7,830 bases of DNA from positions 485-8,314 of the forward strand of contig DMER01000180.1 in the NCBI GenBank assembly GCA_003451645.1. Direction: 5' to 3'. The notes below the pieces were generated by a model. It did no database searches. It had not been told where the DNA came from and saw nothing but the letters and a program-made list of their open reading frames with translations. Origin of the DNA: Alphaproteobacteria bacterium. GTDB taxonomy: Bacteria; Pseudomonadota; Alphaproteobacteria; Micropepsales; Micropepsaceae. Positions 1 to 5,651 of the stretch are shown piece by piece (position 1 is the first letter of the stretch; the number at the start of each line of letters is the position of its first letter). Position numbers and translations under genes: made by a program.

Positions 1-272
1 CCGATTTGGTGGATTTTGGTGCCCGCGCCCAGCCGCGCGGTCTGCCGCAACGGGTCGGCGGCGATGAGGCCGCTCAGATGTTTGAGATCGAGAAGAAGAC
101 CATCGGTCGCCACAATTGGGGTAAAGGAGTGGCCGGAGCCCGCAACGCGCACCGGCCCAGTGGCCGCGCGAATGGCGGCGGCCAGGGCCCTTTCATCGGC
201 CGGGCTCGCCACAGCTTGCGGCGTGCAGGTGACCCTGCCCGCCCAATTCGTCCAGCCTTGCCCTTGCGCCAT
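1..272 (-). CDS. FAD-binding oxidoreductase of the aldonolactone/alditol oxidase family, N-terminal part (C-terminus beyond window)
   Basis: Read on the minus strand from the ATG at 272, an open frame of 90 codons runs off the left edge. The start has a good ribosome site, AAGGA seven bases upstream. The N-terminus has a W-x-N-W-A-G segment (residues 7-12), typical of D-arabinono-1,4-lactone, L-gulonolactone and alditol oxidases. VAGSGHSF follows at 43-50. In relatives the histidine of this motif (here His48) carries covalently bound FAD. The TDGLLLDL segment (57-64) fits the same FAD-binding PCMH-type fold. The family oxidises sugar lactones or alditols with oxygen or another acceptor. The substrate cannot be told from this part because the C-terminal ALO domain lies outside the window. 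The family call is fairly safe; the exact enzyme is not. Confidence 0.82.
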   Translation of the reverse strand, partial: MAQGQGWTNWAGRVTCTPQAVASPADERALAAAIRAATGPVRVAGSGHSFTPIVATDGLLLDLKHLSGLIAADPLRQTARLGAGTKIHQI

Positions 273-295
273 CACGGCATCCTTTGCGGTTCAAA

Positions 296-341
296 GCGAG
301 TTGCAGCGAAAGTGGATACCGGTTTCGCGTCCGCAACTCGC
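296..341. repeat. Nested hairpin resembling an abundant alphaproteobacterial intergenic repeat
   Basis: Two nested perfect inverted repeats lie 24 bases upstream of the oxidase start. GCGAGTTGC (296-304) pairs with GCAACTCGC (333-341), and GCGAAA (306-311) pairs with TTTCGC (323-328). The centre, AAGTGGATACCGGTTTCG, matches from memory a motif common between genes of Rhizobiales and related genomes. That family assignment is recall, not a search result. In the leftward transcript this element would fold in the 5' leader of the oxidase gene. Confidence 0.55.
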
Positions 342-351
342 GCAAATAATT

Positions 352-400
352 GGTTAGACCGCGCGTCCCGATTCATTCGGGACGCACTGCGGTCTAGACC
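352..400 (-). terminator. Long hairpin, likely transcription terminator of the Sel1-repeat gene
   Basis: The inner stem is perfect over 9 bp: GCGTCCCGA (363-371) pairs with TCGGGACGC (377-385) around a five-base loop. It continues outward with GGTTAGACCGC (352-362) against GCGGTCTAGACC (389-400), with one bulged base and a short asymmetric junction. In the leftward direction the hairpin is followed by AATTATTT, a weak T-rich tract. The stop codon of the Sel1-repeat gene (394-396) lies inside the outer stem. A terminator is the simplest reading. The T-tract is poor, so termination may be partial, or the hairpin may mainly protect the mRNA end. Confidence 0.6.
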
Positions 401-1170
401 TTCAAGGGACCGGACAGTGGCTTGAATTTGGCGATCCGCGCCTCGCCCTCGGCCTTCTGTTCAGCGGTCAGGCGCTGCGCCAGCAACTCGCCAGGCACCG
501 GCAAGGTCGAGGAGGCGCGCTTGGCAACCGGATCGTATCCGACGCCCACAAAGCCCTGCGCCTGCGCCAGGCGGTAGTACTTGTAGGCCTCGATCTCGTC
601 CTTGGGCACCGGGGCGCCCGTCTCCAGCATGGTCGCATAATTGTACTGGGCTTGCGCGTTCCCATAGTCGGCCGCGCGCTGATACCAGGTGGCGGCCTCG
701 TTGATATCGGCCTTGATGCCATAGCCATCCTCGTAAATGCCGCCCAGGATGAACATCGATTCAGGGTGACCCAATCTGGCGGCCGAGAGGAAATGCTCGC
801 GCGCCTTCACGAAGTCGCGCTGCAGATAGCCGCTCTTTGCATGGAAATATTCGAGGCCCAGACGGTAATGGGACTCAGCGTCGCCCTTGGCGGCCATGTC
901 CGTCCAAAAGGCCACCGCTTTCTCATACTGGCCCATGCGGTAGAACTCCTCGCCAGGGCTCGTTTTGCGCATGGTGTAGGTGGGCTTGGCGGGGGCCTGC
1001 GCTGGTGCTGGCGCCGCCTTGGGCTCGGCCGCCACCGCGGAGGGGATCAGGCCGGAGGTTTTGGCGGGCTCCGGTGCCGGGGTGGTCGCCCACATGACGA
1101 GGGCATAGGCCGCCCAGACATAAAGGCCCAAAGCAGCAAACCACAATGCTGTGCGCACAGGATCACGCAT
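394..1170 (-). CDS. Membrane-anchored Sel1-repeat (TPR-like) protein
   Basis: The protein has 258 residues from the chosen start. One hydrophobic segment (about residues 8-28) anchors it with a short cytoplasmic N-terminus. A Pro/Ala-rich linker follows (about 31-63), and then Sel1-type helical repeats (about 77-206). Signature pieces include AVAFWTDMAAKGDAESHYRLG, HPESMFILGGIYEDGYG and NEAATWYQRAADYGNAQAQY. Such repeats form a superhelical scaffold for protein-protein contacts, here most likely in the periplasm; no partner can be named. The C-terminal 50 residues are charged and unassigned. The ATG at 1170 is chosen because GGGAAGAG lies just upstream. An in-frame ATG at 1212 would add 14 residues but has no ribosome site. 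The gene is divergent from the NDUFS4-like gene and shares a 137-base intergenic region with it. Confidence 0.85.
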   Translation of the reverse strand: MRDPVRTALWFAALGLYVWAAYALVMWATTPAPEPAKTSGLIPSAVAAEPKAAPAPAQAPAKPTYTMRKTSPGEEFYRMGQYEKAVAFWTDMAAKGDAESHYRLGLEYFHAKSGYLQRDFVKAREHFLSAARLGHPESMFILGGIYEDGYGIKADINEAATWYQRAADYGNAQAQYNYATMLETGAPVPKDEIEAYKYYRLAQAQGFVGVGYDPVAKRASSTLPVPGELLAQRLTAEQKAEGEARIAKFKPLSGPLKV

Positions 1171-1307
1171 CGTCTCTTCCCTTAATTGATGTTCTAACGC
1201 GTTCACCGTCATGTAGCAGTGCTTGCATGGGCTGGCTAGTGGAGCTTGAAATTGTGGCCAAGTGCTGGCATTCGGGTGAGGTTGAATGATTTGACGGTGA
1301 CGATCCC

Positions 1308-1613
1308 ATGCTCGCGCGCATTTACCAACCCGCTAAAACCGCCACACAGTCCGGCCGGGCCAACGCCCAGGACTGGCTCTTGGAGTTTGAGCCCGAGACG
1401 GCCCGCTCCATCGACCCCTTGATGGGCTGGACCTCCTCCACCGACATGAAGGGGCAATTGCGGCTGAAATTCGCGACGCGCGAAGAGGCGGTCGCCTATG
1501 CCGAGCGCCATGGGATCGCATTCCAAGTCTTTGAGCCGCAGCCGCCAAAGCGCACCATCAAGGCCTATGCGGACAATTTCAAGTTCACACGCAAAGGCCT
1601 GTGGACGCATTGA
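1308..1613 (+). CDS. ETC complex I subunit, NDUFS4-like NADH dehydrogenase accessory protein
   Basis: The protein has 101 residues, the usual full length for the alphaproteobacterial form. Diagnostic segments are ARIYQPAKTATQSGRA (3-18), IDPLMGWTSSTDM (35-47), LRLKFATREEAVAYAERHGI (51-70) and YADNF (87-91), with the usual C-terminal WTH. This is the bacterial counterpart of mitochondrial NDUFS4 (the 18-kDa, AQDQ subunit). The mitochondrial protein sits on the peripheral arm of respiratory complex I near the NADH-oxidising module and supports its assembly and stability. It is a soluble cytoplasmic protein bound to the membrane complex, and it is normally encoded away from the nuo operon, as here. 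The ribosome site is weak. Its stop codon TGA overlaps the ATG of the proteinase gene, so the two may be translationally coupled. Confidence 0.93.
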   Translation: MLARIYQPAKTATQSGRANAQDWLLEFEPETARSIDPLMGWTSSTDMKGQLRLKFATREEAVAYAERHGIAFQVFEPQPPKRTIKAYADNFKFTRKGLWTH

Positions 1614-1622
1614 TGGCCCGAA
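1610..1622. repeat. Left copy of the 13-bp direct repeat
   Basis: TTGATGGCCCGAA includes the NDUFS4-like stop codon (1611-1613) and the first codons of the proteinase (ATG GCC CGA). The right copy is at 2670-2682. The copies differ immediately on both sides. Confidence 0.7.
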
Positions 1623-2491
1623 GAACTCTCTCGGAATTCGATGAAGCAGTCTTTTCCACTATCAATGCCAGTGAAGAGAAGATTGAACAAAAATTGCAAG
1701 GAGAAGTCCTGTTCTATCACGGGGAAATACGCCCAAATGTAGTCATGCCACTGCGCAACTTCATTGAAAAACTGGTCGAGAAGGAGCCTTGCTCAAAACG
1801 ACTTATTGTTTGCCTTCGTACCCCTGGAGGTTCGGCGGAAACTGTTGAAAAAATTGTAGAAATAATCCGTCATCACTTTTCCGAAGTGTTCTTCATAGTC
1901 CCAGATGTTGCAATGTCGGCAGGGACCATTTTCTGCATGTCTGGCGACCGCATTTATATGGATTATTCTTCTTCCTTAGGACCGATCGATCCACAGGTTC
2001 CGGACCGGGACGACAAATACCTTGTACCAGCGTTGGGATACCTGGATAAAGTTAAGGAACTAATTGAAAAATCCCGGCAGAACACGATTACCGCGGCAGA
2101 ATTTGCGCTCTTGGAGAAACAAGACTTGGCGATGCTTAGAGTATACGAGCAGGCCCGAGACCTGTCGATCGCGTTATTGAAGCAATGGCTGATCAAGTAC
2201 AAATTCAAAGATTGGATCGTGCATCGCACGACCAACAAAGGAGCACCCGTAACCGATGCCGATAAGCTCGCGCGTGCGGAAGAAATCGCGACCCAGCTAT
2301 CGGACAATGGGGTTTGGCATTCACACGGCAGGCTGATCGGGATGCACACATTGCGGCAATTGCGACTGGAAATTGAGGACTTGGAAAGCGACCGAGAGTT
2401 ACATGTCGCAGTGCGGCGCTATTCTGACACATTGTGTGACTATCTCATGCGCCAGCATATCCCCATGTTTTTGTATAATAGGCACGTCTGA
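1613..2491 (+). CDS. SDH family Clp-fold serine proteinase (serine dehydrogenase proteinase / SppA-like)
   Basis: The protein has 292 residues, with no signal peptide or membrane segment, so it is probably cytoplasmic. The ClpP/crotonase-like core shows LRTPGGSAETVEKIV (68-82), matching the oxyanion-hole P-G-G region of ClpP and SppA. PDVAMSAGTIFCMSGD (97-112) follows, with Ser102 as the probable nucleophile, and then SSLGPIDPQ (120-128), a signature of the SDH proteinase family. A conserved WHSHGR segment (235-240) lies near the C-terminus and may supply a catalytic or interface histidine; that role is inferred. Substrate and role are unknown. The ATG at 1613 overlaps the preceding stop (TGATG). 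An in-frame GTG at 1601 would add four residues. No strong ribosome site is seen at either, so coupling or re-initiation is likely. Base composition is clearly more AT-rich than the neighbours, suggesting transfer. A 62-codon gene follows after 25 bases. Confidence 0.87.
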   Translation: MARRTLSEFDEAVFSTINASEEKIEQKLQGEVLFYHGEIRPNVVMPLRNFIEKLVEKEPCSKRLIVCLRTPGGSAETVEKIVEIIRHHFSEVFFIVPDVAMSAGTIFCMSGDRIYMDYSSSLGPIDPQVPDRDDKYLVPALGYLDKVKELIEKSRQNTITAAEFALLEKQDLAMLRVYEQARDLSIALLKQWLIKYKFKDWIVHRTTNKGAPVTDADKLARAEEIATQLSDNGVWHSHGRLIGMHTLRQLRLEIEDLESDRELHVAVRRYSDTLCDYLMRQHIPMFLYNRHV

Positions 2492-2505
2492 GGCTGATCC
2501 ATTCT

Positions 2506-2510
2506 GGAGG
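2506..2510 (+). promoter_or_regulatory. Ribosome binding site GGAGG fixing the start of the 62-codon gene
   Basis: GGAGG lies six bases before the ATG at 2517. It is the strongest ribosome site in the cassette and argues that the short frame is translated from this internal ATG. The longer in-frame ORF beginning at 2373 overlaps the proteinase gene and lacks such a site. Confidence 0.7.
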
Positions 2511-2516
2511 TTCACT

Positions 2517-2705
2517 ATGAGCCTAGTTGAGCAAGTTAAGTCAGAAACACTGAAAGAAGCGCTTGCCGTTAAGCCGGCGGAATTTCAGGAGCAACTCAAG
2601 AAATTCAGGGCGCTCAAGGACCGGCTGGATGGCGCTGGTCTGGTTTATGGGGATAAGTTCGAGATTCCGTTGATGGCCCGAATCGGGCACGTCGTGCCCG
2701 GTTGA
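2517..2705 (+). CDS. Small protein of unknown function (62 residues), partner of the SDH proteinase
   Basis: I do not recognise this protein. It is short and charged. Its first 35-40 residues (VEQVKSETLKEALAVK..., AEFQEQLKKFRALKDRL) look helical and possibly coiled-coil, followed by GLVYGDKFEIPLMARIG. It has no signal peptide, membrane segment or cysteine. It starts 25 bases after the proteinase stop, has a strong ribosome site and shares the AT-richer composition, so the two genes are probably co-transcribed. A role as regulator, adaptor or substrate of the proteinase is an inference from position only. Codons for PLMAR fall in the right copy of the 13-bp repeat, and the last codons overlap a GC-rich hairpin. 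The C-terminus may therefore be encoded by sequence outside the cassette. Confidence 0.65.
   Translation: MSLVEQVKSETLKEALAVKPAEFQEQLKKFRALKDRLDGAGLVYGDKFEIPLMARIGHVVPG
2670..2682. repeat. Right copy of the 13-bp direct repeat
   Basis: TTGATGGCCCGAA lies inside the 3' end of the 62-codon gene, in the same reading frame as the left copy: both encode L-M-A-R. The left copy is at 1610-1622. Confidence 0.7.
2684..2700 (+). terminator. GC-rich hairpin at the end of the cassette
   Basis: CGGGCAC (2684-2690) pairs perfectly with GTGCCCG (2694-2700) around a three-base loop, just before the stop codon of the 62-codon gene. No T-run follows, so intrinsic termination is doubtful. GCCCG (2676-2680) could alternatively pair with CGGGC (2684-2688). 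If the cassette is an insertion, this hairpin would originally have lain directly behind the NDUFS4-like stop codon, where a terminator would be expected. Confidence 0.4.
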
Positions 2706-2881
2706 ATGCCCATCGGTTGCGTTTCATGCGTCGAACCAGATACTGGTCCCCGTCTGCTTTGGATGATACAGAAGTACGCGCAAGTTGCATGATCTGATTG
2801 TCAGAGGGCCTTCGTTGATGTCAGCGCTTCTTTTTCAATCAACGCCGCCCCCAGCGGTGCTAAACACCCATCGCTACAAAT

Positions 2882-2958
2882 GGCCCCGTAGCTCAGCGGA
2901 CTAGAGCAACTGCCTTCTAAGCAGTGGGTCGCAGGTTCGATTCCTGCCGGGGTCGCCA
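2882..2958 (+). tRNA. tRNA-Arg(UCU)
   Basis: A full cloverleaf of 77 bases can be drawn. The acceptor stem GGCCCCG pairs with CGGGGTC (one G-T pair). The D stem is GCTC/GAGC, the anticodon stem ACTGC/GCAGT with loop CTTCTAA, and the T stem GCAGG/CCTGC with loop TTCGATT. The discriminator base is G and the 3' CCA is encoded. The loop places TCT at positions 34-36, so the tRNA reads AGA (and possibly AGG) arginine codons, which are rare in GC-rich genomes. The sequence before it (2706-2881) has no gene and no clear promoter; the 210 bases after it lead to the esterase gene and show nothing else I can support. Confidence 0.96.
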
Positions 2959-3168
2959 TTTGTGCACACAAGCAAGCACGACAACCCACGCGTTCATGCG
3001 GCGGGCGGGCAACAACGCAGCTGCAAAACGTACGCCCTGCCTCACGCCCGCTCTCGACTCTGCTCCATGTATGGTTACCGTTAACGTCACTCAGTTGCCT
3101 GCCGGGCCCGCGTGACGGGGACCCGATCCGACGTGCCGCACCCCCTTTGCGCAATGAGGACCTGCACC

Positions 3169-5088
3169 ATGCAACGCCTGTCCACCGTTTTGAAACTGAC
3201 CGCCGCAGCAGTGGCCCTTGCCGCGACAGCCGAGGCCTCCGCCAAGCTCTATGCCTTTGGCGACAGTCTGAGCGACAATGGCAATCTGAGCACGGTAACC
3301 TTTGGTCTTGTTCCGGGTTCGGACTATTTTGAGGGGCGCTTTTCCAATGGCCCGGTGTGGGTGGAGCGGCTGGGCTTTGATCTGGGCAGCAATCCGGGCC
3401 TCTTGTTCCTCGATCCGTTCTTCCCCAGTTTTGCCGATGGCTATGATTTTGCCCATGGCGGCGCGAGCGCGCGCAACCGCTGGTACCTGCCCGATTTCCT
3501 GGAGGTGCAAGGTCAGGCCGACAAATTCGCCAGCCTGAGCCGCAGCCGGACCTTGCGCGTGGGCGCCGGCGATCTGGGCACCGTGTGGGCGGGCGCCAAT
3601 GACTATCTGCTCTATGGCGAGACGAGCGCCAGCAACACGGTGGGCGGAGTGATGAATACCATCGCCACGATCGACGCGGCAGGCCTCGACCGGATCGTAG
3701 TGTTCAACCTGCCGCTCTTGGGCGACACGCCGGGCTATATCAATACGGGCCGCCGCACTGAGCTCAATGCTTATGCGCGAGCACATAATTCCTTGTTGCG
3801 GACACGGGTGCAGTCTTATGACGCGGCCAATCCCTCGCAGCTCGTGTTCATCGATGCAGAGCTTGCCTTCTCGACCATCATGGCCATGCCGCAGCTTTTT
3901 GGGTTCAGCGTGGTACGGCCGGGCCAGAATGGCAGTGCGACCGGCAATTGCCTGGGCGATGGGCTGGTCTTGAGCGCCTGCCCCACCGGCTATTTGTTCT
4001 ATGACACCGTCCACCCGACCGCCAAGGGCCACGACCTGATCGCGCGCGTGGTGACGGGCGTGCTCGCCCAGCCGGCCATGACACGCCTCCAGACGAGCCT
4101 GCGCAGCACTGCCGCGGCGGCGCTGAGCGCCGGGCAGTACAGCGTTGTGGGCGGGCGCCTCGGCGTCCTGCAAGCAGAGGCCGCAGGCTTTGCGAGCTGG
4201 GCCGCAGAGCCCTTGGGCTTCTCGACGGGCACGCTGAGCGCGGCCGGTCAGTCTGTCACCGTGTACGGCTTTGGCGCACAGAGCCTCGATGGCACCACGC
4301 AATTGGGACTTTCGGCCGAAGAGCGTCAGCCGGGCGAGCGCAGTTTTGCGGGCGCGGGCGCCGACATGCGCTGGGGCCAGGGGCTAGTCACGGGTGCTGC
4401 CTTTGCCTGGACCGCTGGCGATGGCGAGGCCGCAGGGCTCATCACCGCCCAAGATGAGGGCTTTGCCATGCAAGCCTATGGCGCCTATGTGGATGAGACC
4501 TCGCTCATCAGCTTGCGGATGAATGCGCAGACGCAGATCGAGACCTTGTCACGGCCGAGCCTGCTCAGCGAACTGCCCTCCGTCAGTGCCGAGACCGAGA
4601 GCCGCCATTGGAGCGCTATGGTGACCGCCAGCACCTTTTGGGACCTGGGCTTTGTGAGCATGGGGCCGGAGATGATGCTGCTCTATGCGCGGGAGGAGCA
4701 CTTGGGGTACCGGGAGAGCGGAACATTTGGCCTGGTCGATGCGGTGGTCGAGGGGACGCGCGAAGATACGGTGAGCCTGACGCTGGGCCTCCAGACGCGC
4801 ACGCAATTTGCGCTCGACAATGGCATGAGTGTGGCGGTCCAAAGCAGCGCGTCCTATCTGCGCGGTCTGGAGGGGGACTTGCCGGCGATGAGCTTGCGGG
4901 CCGCGCACGCGTTGACTGCCGCGGGACAGGCCAGCGCGCTCGATGGCGCAGAGGACGCAGTCAAGCTGGGTCTGCGCATGCGCCTGTCTGGCGCGGAGCA
5001 ATGGCATTTGGCACTCGATGCCGATCACACCGTGGCAAAGGCGGGTCAGGAAACCTCCCTCGCGCTCAAAGCGGGGTGGCAGTTCTAA
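3169..5088 (+). CDS. GDSL/SGNH-family esterase autotransporter (EstA-like)
   Basis: The protein has 639 residues. Residues 1-25 form a Sec signal peptide with probable cleavage after A-S-A. The passenger is an SGNH hydrolase. Block I is FGDSLSDNGN (30-39) with nucleophile Ser33, block II glycines lie at HGGA (96-99), block III is AGAND (141-145) with Asn144, and block V is D-T-V-H (279-282) with Asp279 and His282. Cys261 and Cys271 could form a disulfide loop. From about residue 365 to the end the sequence has the alternating pattern of an autotransporter beta-barrel and closes with AGWQF, the C-terminal aromatic outer-membrane signature. The enzyme is thus likely displayed on the cell surface, hydrolysing esters or lipids; the substrate is unknown. 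The ATG at 3169 has GAGGA eight bases upstream. An in-frame GTG at 3112 would place 19 residues before the signal peptide and is rejected. The gene appears monocistronic. Confidence 0.93.
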   Translation: MQRLSTVLKLTAAAVALAATAEASAKLYAFGDSLSDNGNLSTVTFGLVPGSDYFEGRFSNGPVWVERLGFDLGSNPGLLFLDPFFPSFADGYDFAHGGASARNRWYLPDFLEVQGQADKFASLSRSRTLRVGAGDLGTVWAGANDYLLYGETSASNTVGGVMNTIATIDAAGLDRIVVFNLPLLGDTPGYINTGRRTELNAYARAHNSLLRTRVQSYDAANPSQLVFIDAELAFSTIMAMPQLFGFSVVRPGQNGSATGNCLGDGLVLSACPTGYLFYDTVHPTAKGHDLIARVVTGVLAQPAMTRLQTSLRSTAAAALSAGQYSVVGGRLGVLQAEAAGFASWAAEPLGFSTGTLSAAGQSVTVYGFGAQSLDGTTQLGLSAEERQPGERSFAGAGADMRWGQGLVTGAAFAWTAGDGEAAGLITAQDEGFAMQAYGAYVDETSLISLRMNAQTQIETLSRPSLLSELPSVSAETESRHWSAMVTASTFWDLGFVSMGPEMMLLYAREEHLGYRESGTFGLVDAVVEGTREDTVSLTLGLQTRTQFALDNGMSVAVQSSASYLRGLEGDLPAMSLRAAHALTAAGQASALDGAEDAVKLGLRMRLSGAEQWHLALDADHTVAKAGQETSLALKAGWQF

Positions 5089-5101
5089 GCTGTACCCAAG
5101 A

Positions 5102-5162
5102 CCCTATGGAAAGCGGCCGGGACTTGTGCTATCGCTTGTGAATAATCATTCACACCATAGGG
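5102..5162. repeat. 8-bp inverted repeat enclosing the operator region
   Basis: CCCTATGG (5102-5109) and CCATAGGG (5155-5162) are perfect inverted copies separated by 45 bases. The right arm abuts the 18-bp palindrome at 5137-5154. The arms could be secondary sites for a regulator or a weak terminator stem for the esterase gene; spacing makes a simple terminator unlikely. Confidence 0.4.
5137..5154. promoter_or_regulatory. 18-bp palindrome, probable repressor operator of the molybdenum hydroxylase operon
   Basis: TGTGAATAATCATTCACA is a perfect dyad of two 7-bp arms around AATC, 27 bases before the start codon of the iron-sulfur subunit. TGAAT-n4-ATTCA dyads resemble operators of TetR-family repressors; the family match is inference. 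The AATAAT inside it could serve as a -10 element, which would place the regulator on the promoter. No regulator gene lies in the window. It is not a CRP/FNR site, because TGTGA and TCACA are eight rather than six bases apart. Confidence 0.5.
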
Positions 5163-5181
5163 ATAACGACCGGGGGCTGCG

Positions 5182-5625
5182 ATGAAATTCAATATCAATG
5201 GCGTCGACCGCGAGGCCGATGTCGAAGACGACATGCCGCTGTTGTGGGTGTTGCGCGATGAATTGAACCTGACAGGCACGAAGTTTGGGTGCGGCGTCGC
5301 CGCCTGCGGCGCCTGTACGGTGCTAATGGATGGGCAAGCGGTGCGCAGCTGCTCGCTGCCCGCCTCTGCCGCGACCGGCAAGATCACCACGATCGAAGGG
5401 CTCAAAACCGGAGACACCCTCTCCAAGGTGCAGGCCGCCTGGATCAAGCATCAGGTGCCCCAATGCGGCTATTGCCAATCGGGGCAGATCATGGCGGCGA
5501 CCGCCCTGCTCCAAGCCAAACCGGCGCCCTCCGAGGCCGACATTGCCGAGGCGATGACCAATATCTGCCGCTGCGGGATGTATCAGCGCATTCGCGCCGC
5601 CATCCTTGACGCCGCCGCATCCTAA
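5182..5625 (+). CDS. (2Fe-2S)-binding small subunit of a molybdenum hydroxylase (isoquinoline 1-oxidoreductase alpha, IorA-like)
   Basis: The protein has 147 residues, typical for the family, and contains both expected [2Fe-2S] clusters. The N-terminal plant-ferredoxin-type motif uses Cys37, Cys42, Cys45 and Cys57 (CX4CX2CX11C). The C-terminal helical domain uses Cys95, Cys98, Cys129 and Cys131 (CX2C...CXC). It carries electrons from the molybdenum site of the large subunit to an external acceptor. It has no signal peptide; in this family the small subunit is thought to be co-exported with its Tat-signalled partner. The large-subunit gene starts 26 bases downstream, so the two form an operon. 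The palindrome just upstream suggests repressor control. The pair is closest in layout to IorAB, but many homologues act on aldehydes or other N-heterocycles, so the substrate is open. Confidence 0.93.
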   Translation: MKFNINGVDREADVEDDMPLLWVLRDELNLTGTKFGCGVAACGACTVLMDGQAVRSCSLPASAATGKITTIEGLKTGDTLSKVQAAWIKHQVPQCGYCQSGQIMAATALLQAKPAPSEADIAEAMTNICRCGMYQRIRAAILDAAAS

Positions 5626-5651
5626 ATCCGTAACGCAGAAGGCATTTGACC

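Larger units (their letters stand above)
1610..2682. mobile_element. Putative small acquired cassette bounded by a 13-bp direct repeat
   Basis: A perfect 13-bp direct repeat, TTGATGGCCCGAA, occurs at 1610-1622 and 2670-2682. Between the copies lie the SDH-type proteinase gene and most of a 62-codon gene. A hand count over 1621-1920 gives 131 G+C in 300 bases (44%), against 39 of 60 (65%) in the line 1381-1440 inside the NDUFS4-like gene. Later parts of the cassette are less extreme. The left copy spans the NDUFS4-like stop codon and leaves that gene intact, as integration at a gene's 3' end often does. No recombinase or transposase is present, so the mechanism is unknown. The repeat could still be coincidence. 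Treat the element as a hypothesis from composition plus repeats. Confidence 0.4.

Noticed and set aside
6..425. Plus-strand frames over the left end (6-425 and 16-357)
   Set aside because: They run antisense to the FAD oxidase start and through two hairpins, with compositions typical of shadows and no family resemblance.
652..1185. 177-codon plus-strand frame
   Set aside because: Antisense shadow of the Sel1-repeat gene, which has a clear membrane anchor, repeats and ribosome site.
2373..2516. 48-codon N-terminal extension of the small gene behind the proteinase
   Set aside because: It overlaps the proteinase C-terminal coding region in another frame, is Cys/Ile/Ser-rich unlike the rest, and the strong GGAGG site points to the ATG at 2517.
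3093..3110. Possible second copy of the tRNA 3' end (CCTGCCGGG) as an attachment site
   Set aside because: Only nine bases match and the match breaks off before the acceptor end, which is expected by chance in GC-rich DNA.
2801..3154. 117-codon minus-strand frame containing a GIEPATHCLEG stretch
   Set aside because: This string is the familiar false protein produced by translating the antisense strand of a tRNA gene, here tRNA-Arg(UCU).
3091..4302. 403-codon open frame on the minus strand
   Set aside because: It lies antisense to the GDSL esterase gene, is low-complexity and Ala/Arg/Gly/His-rich, and has no recognisable domain. It is a GC-bias shadow of the real gene.
5137..5154. CRP/FNR binding site
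   Set aside because: TGTGA and TCACA are present but separated by eight bases instead of six, so the dyad does not fit CRP/FNR.
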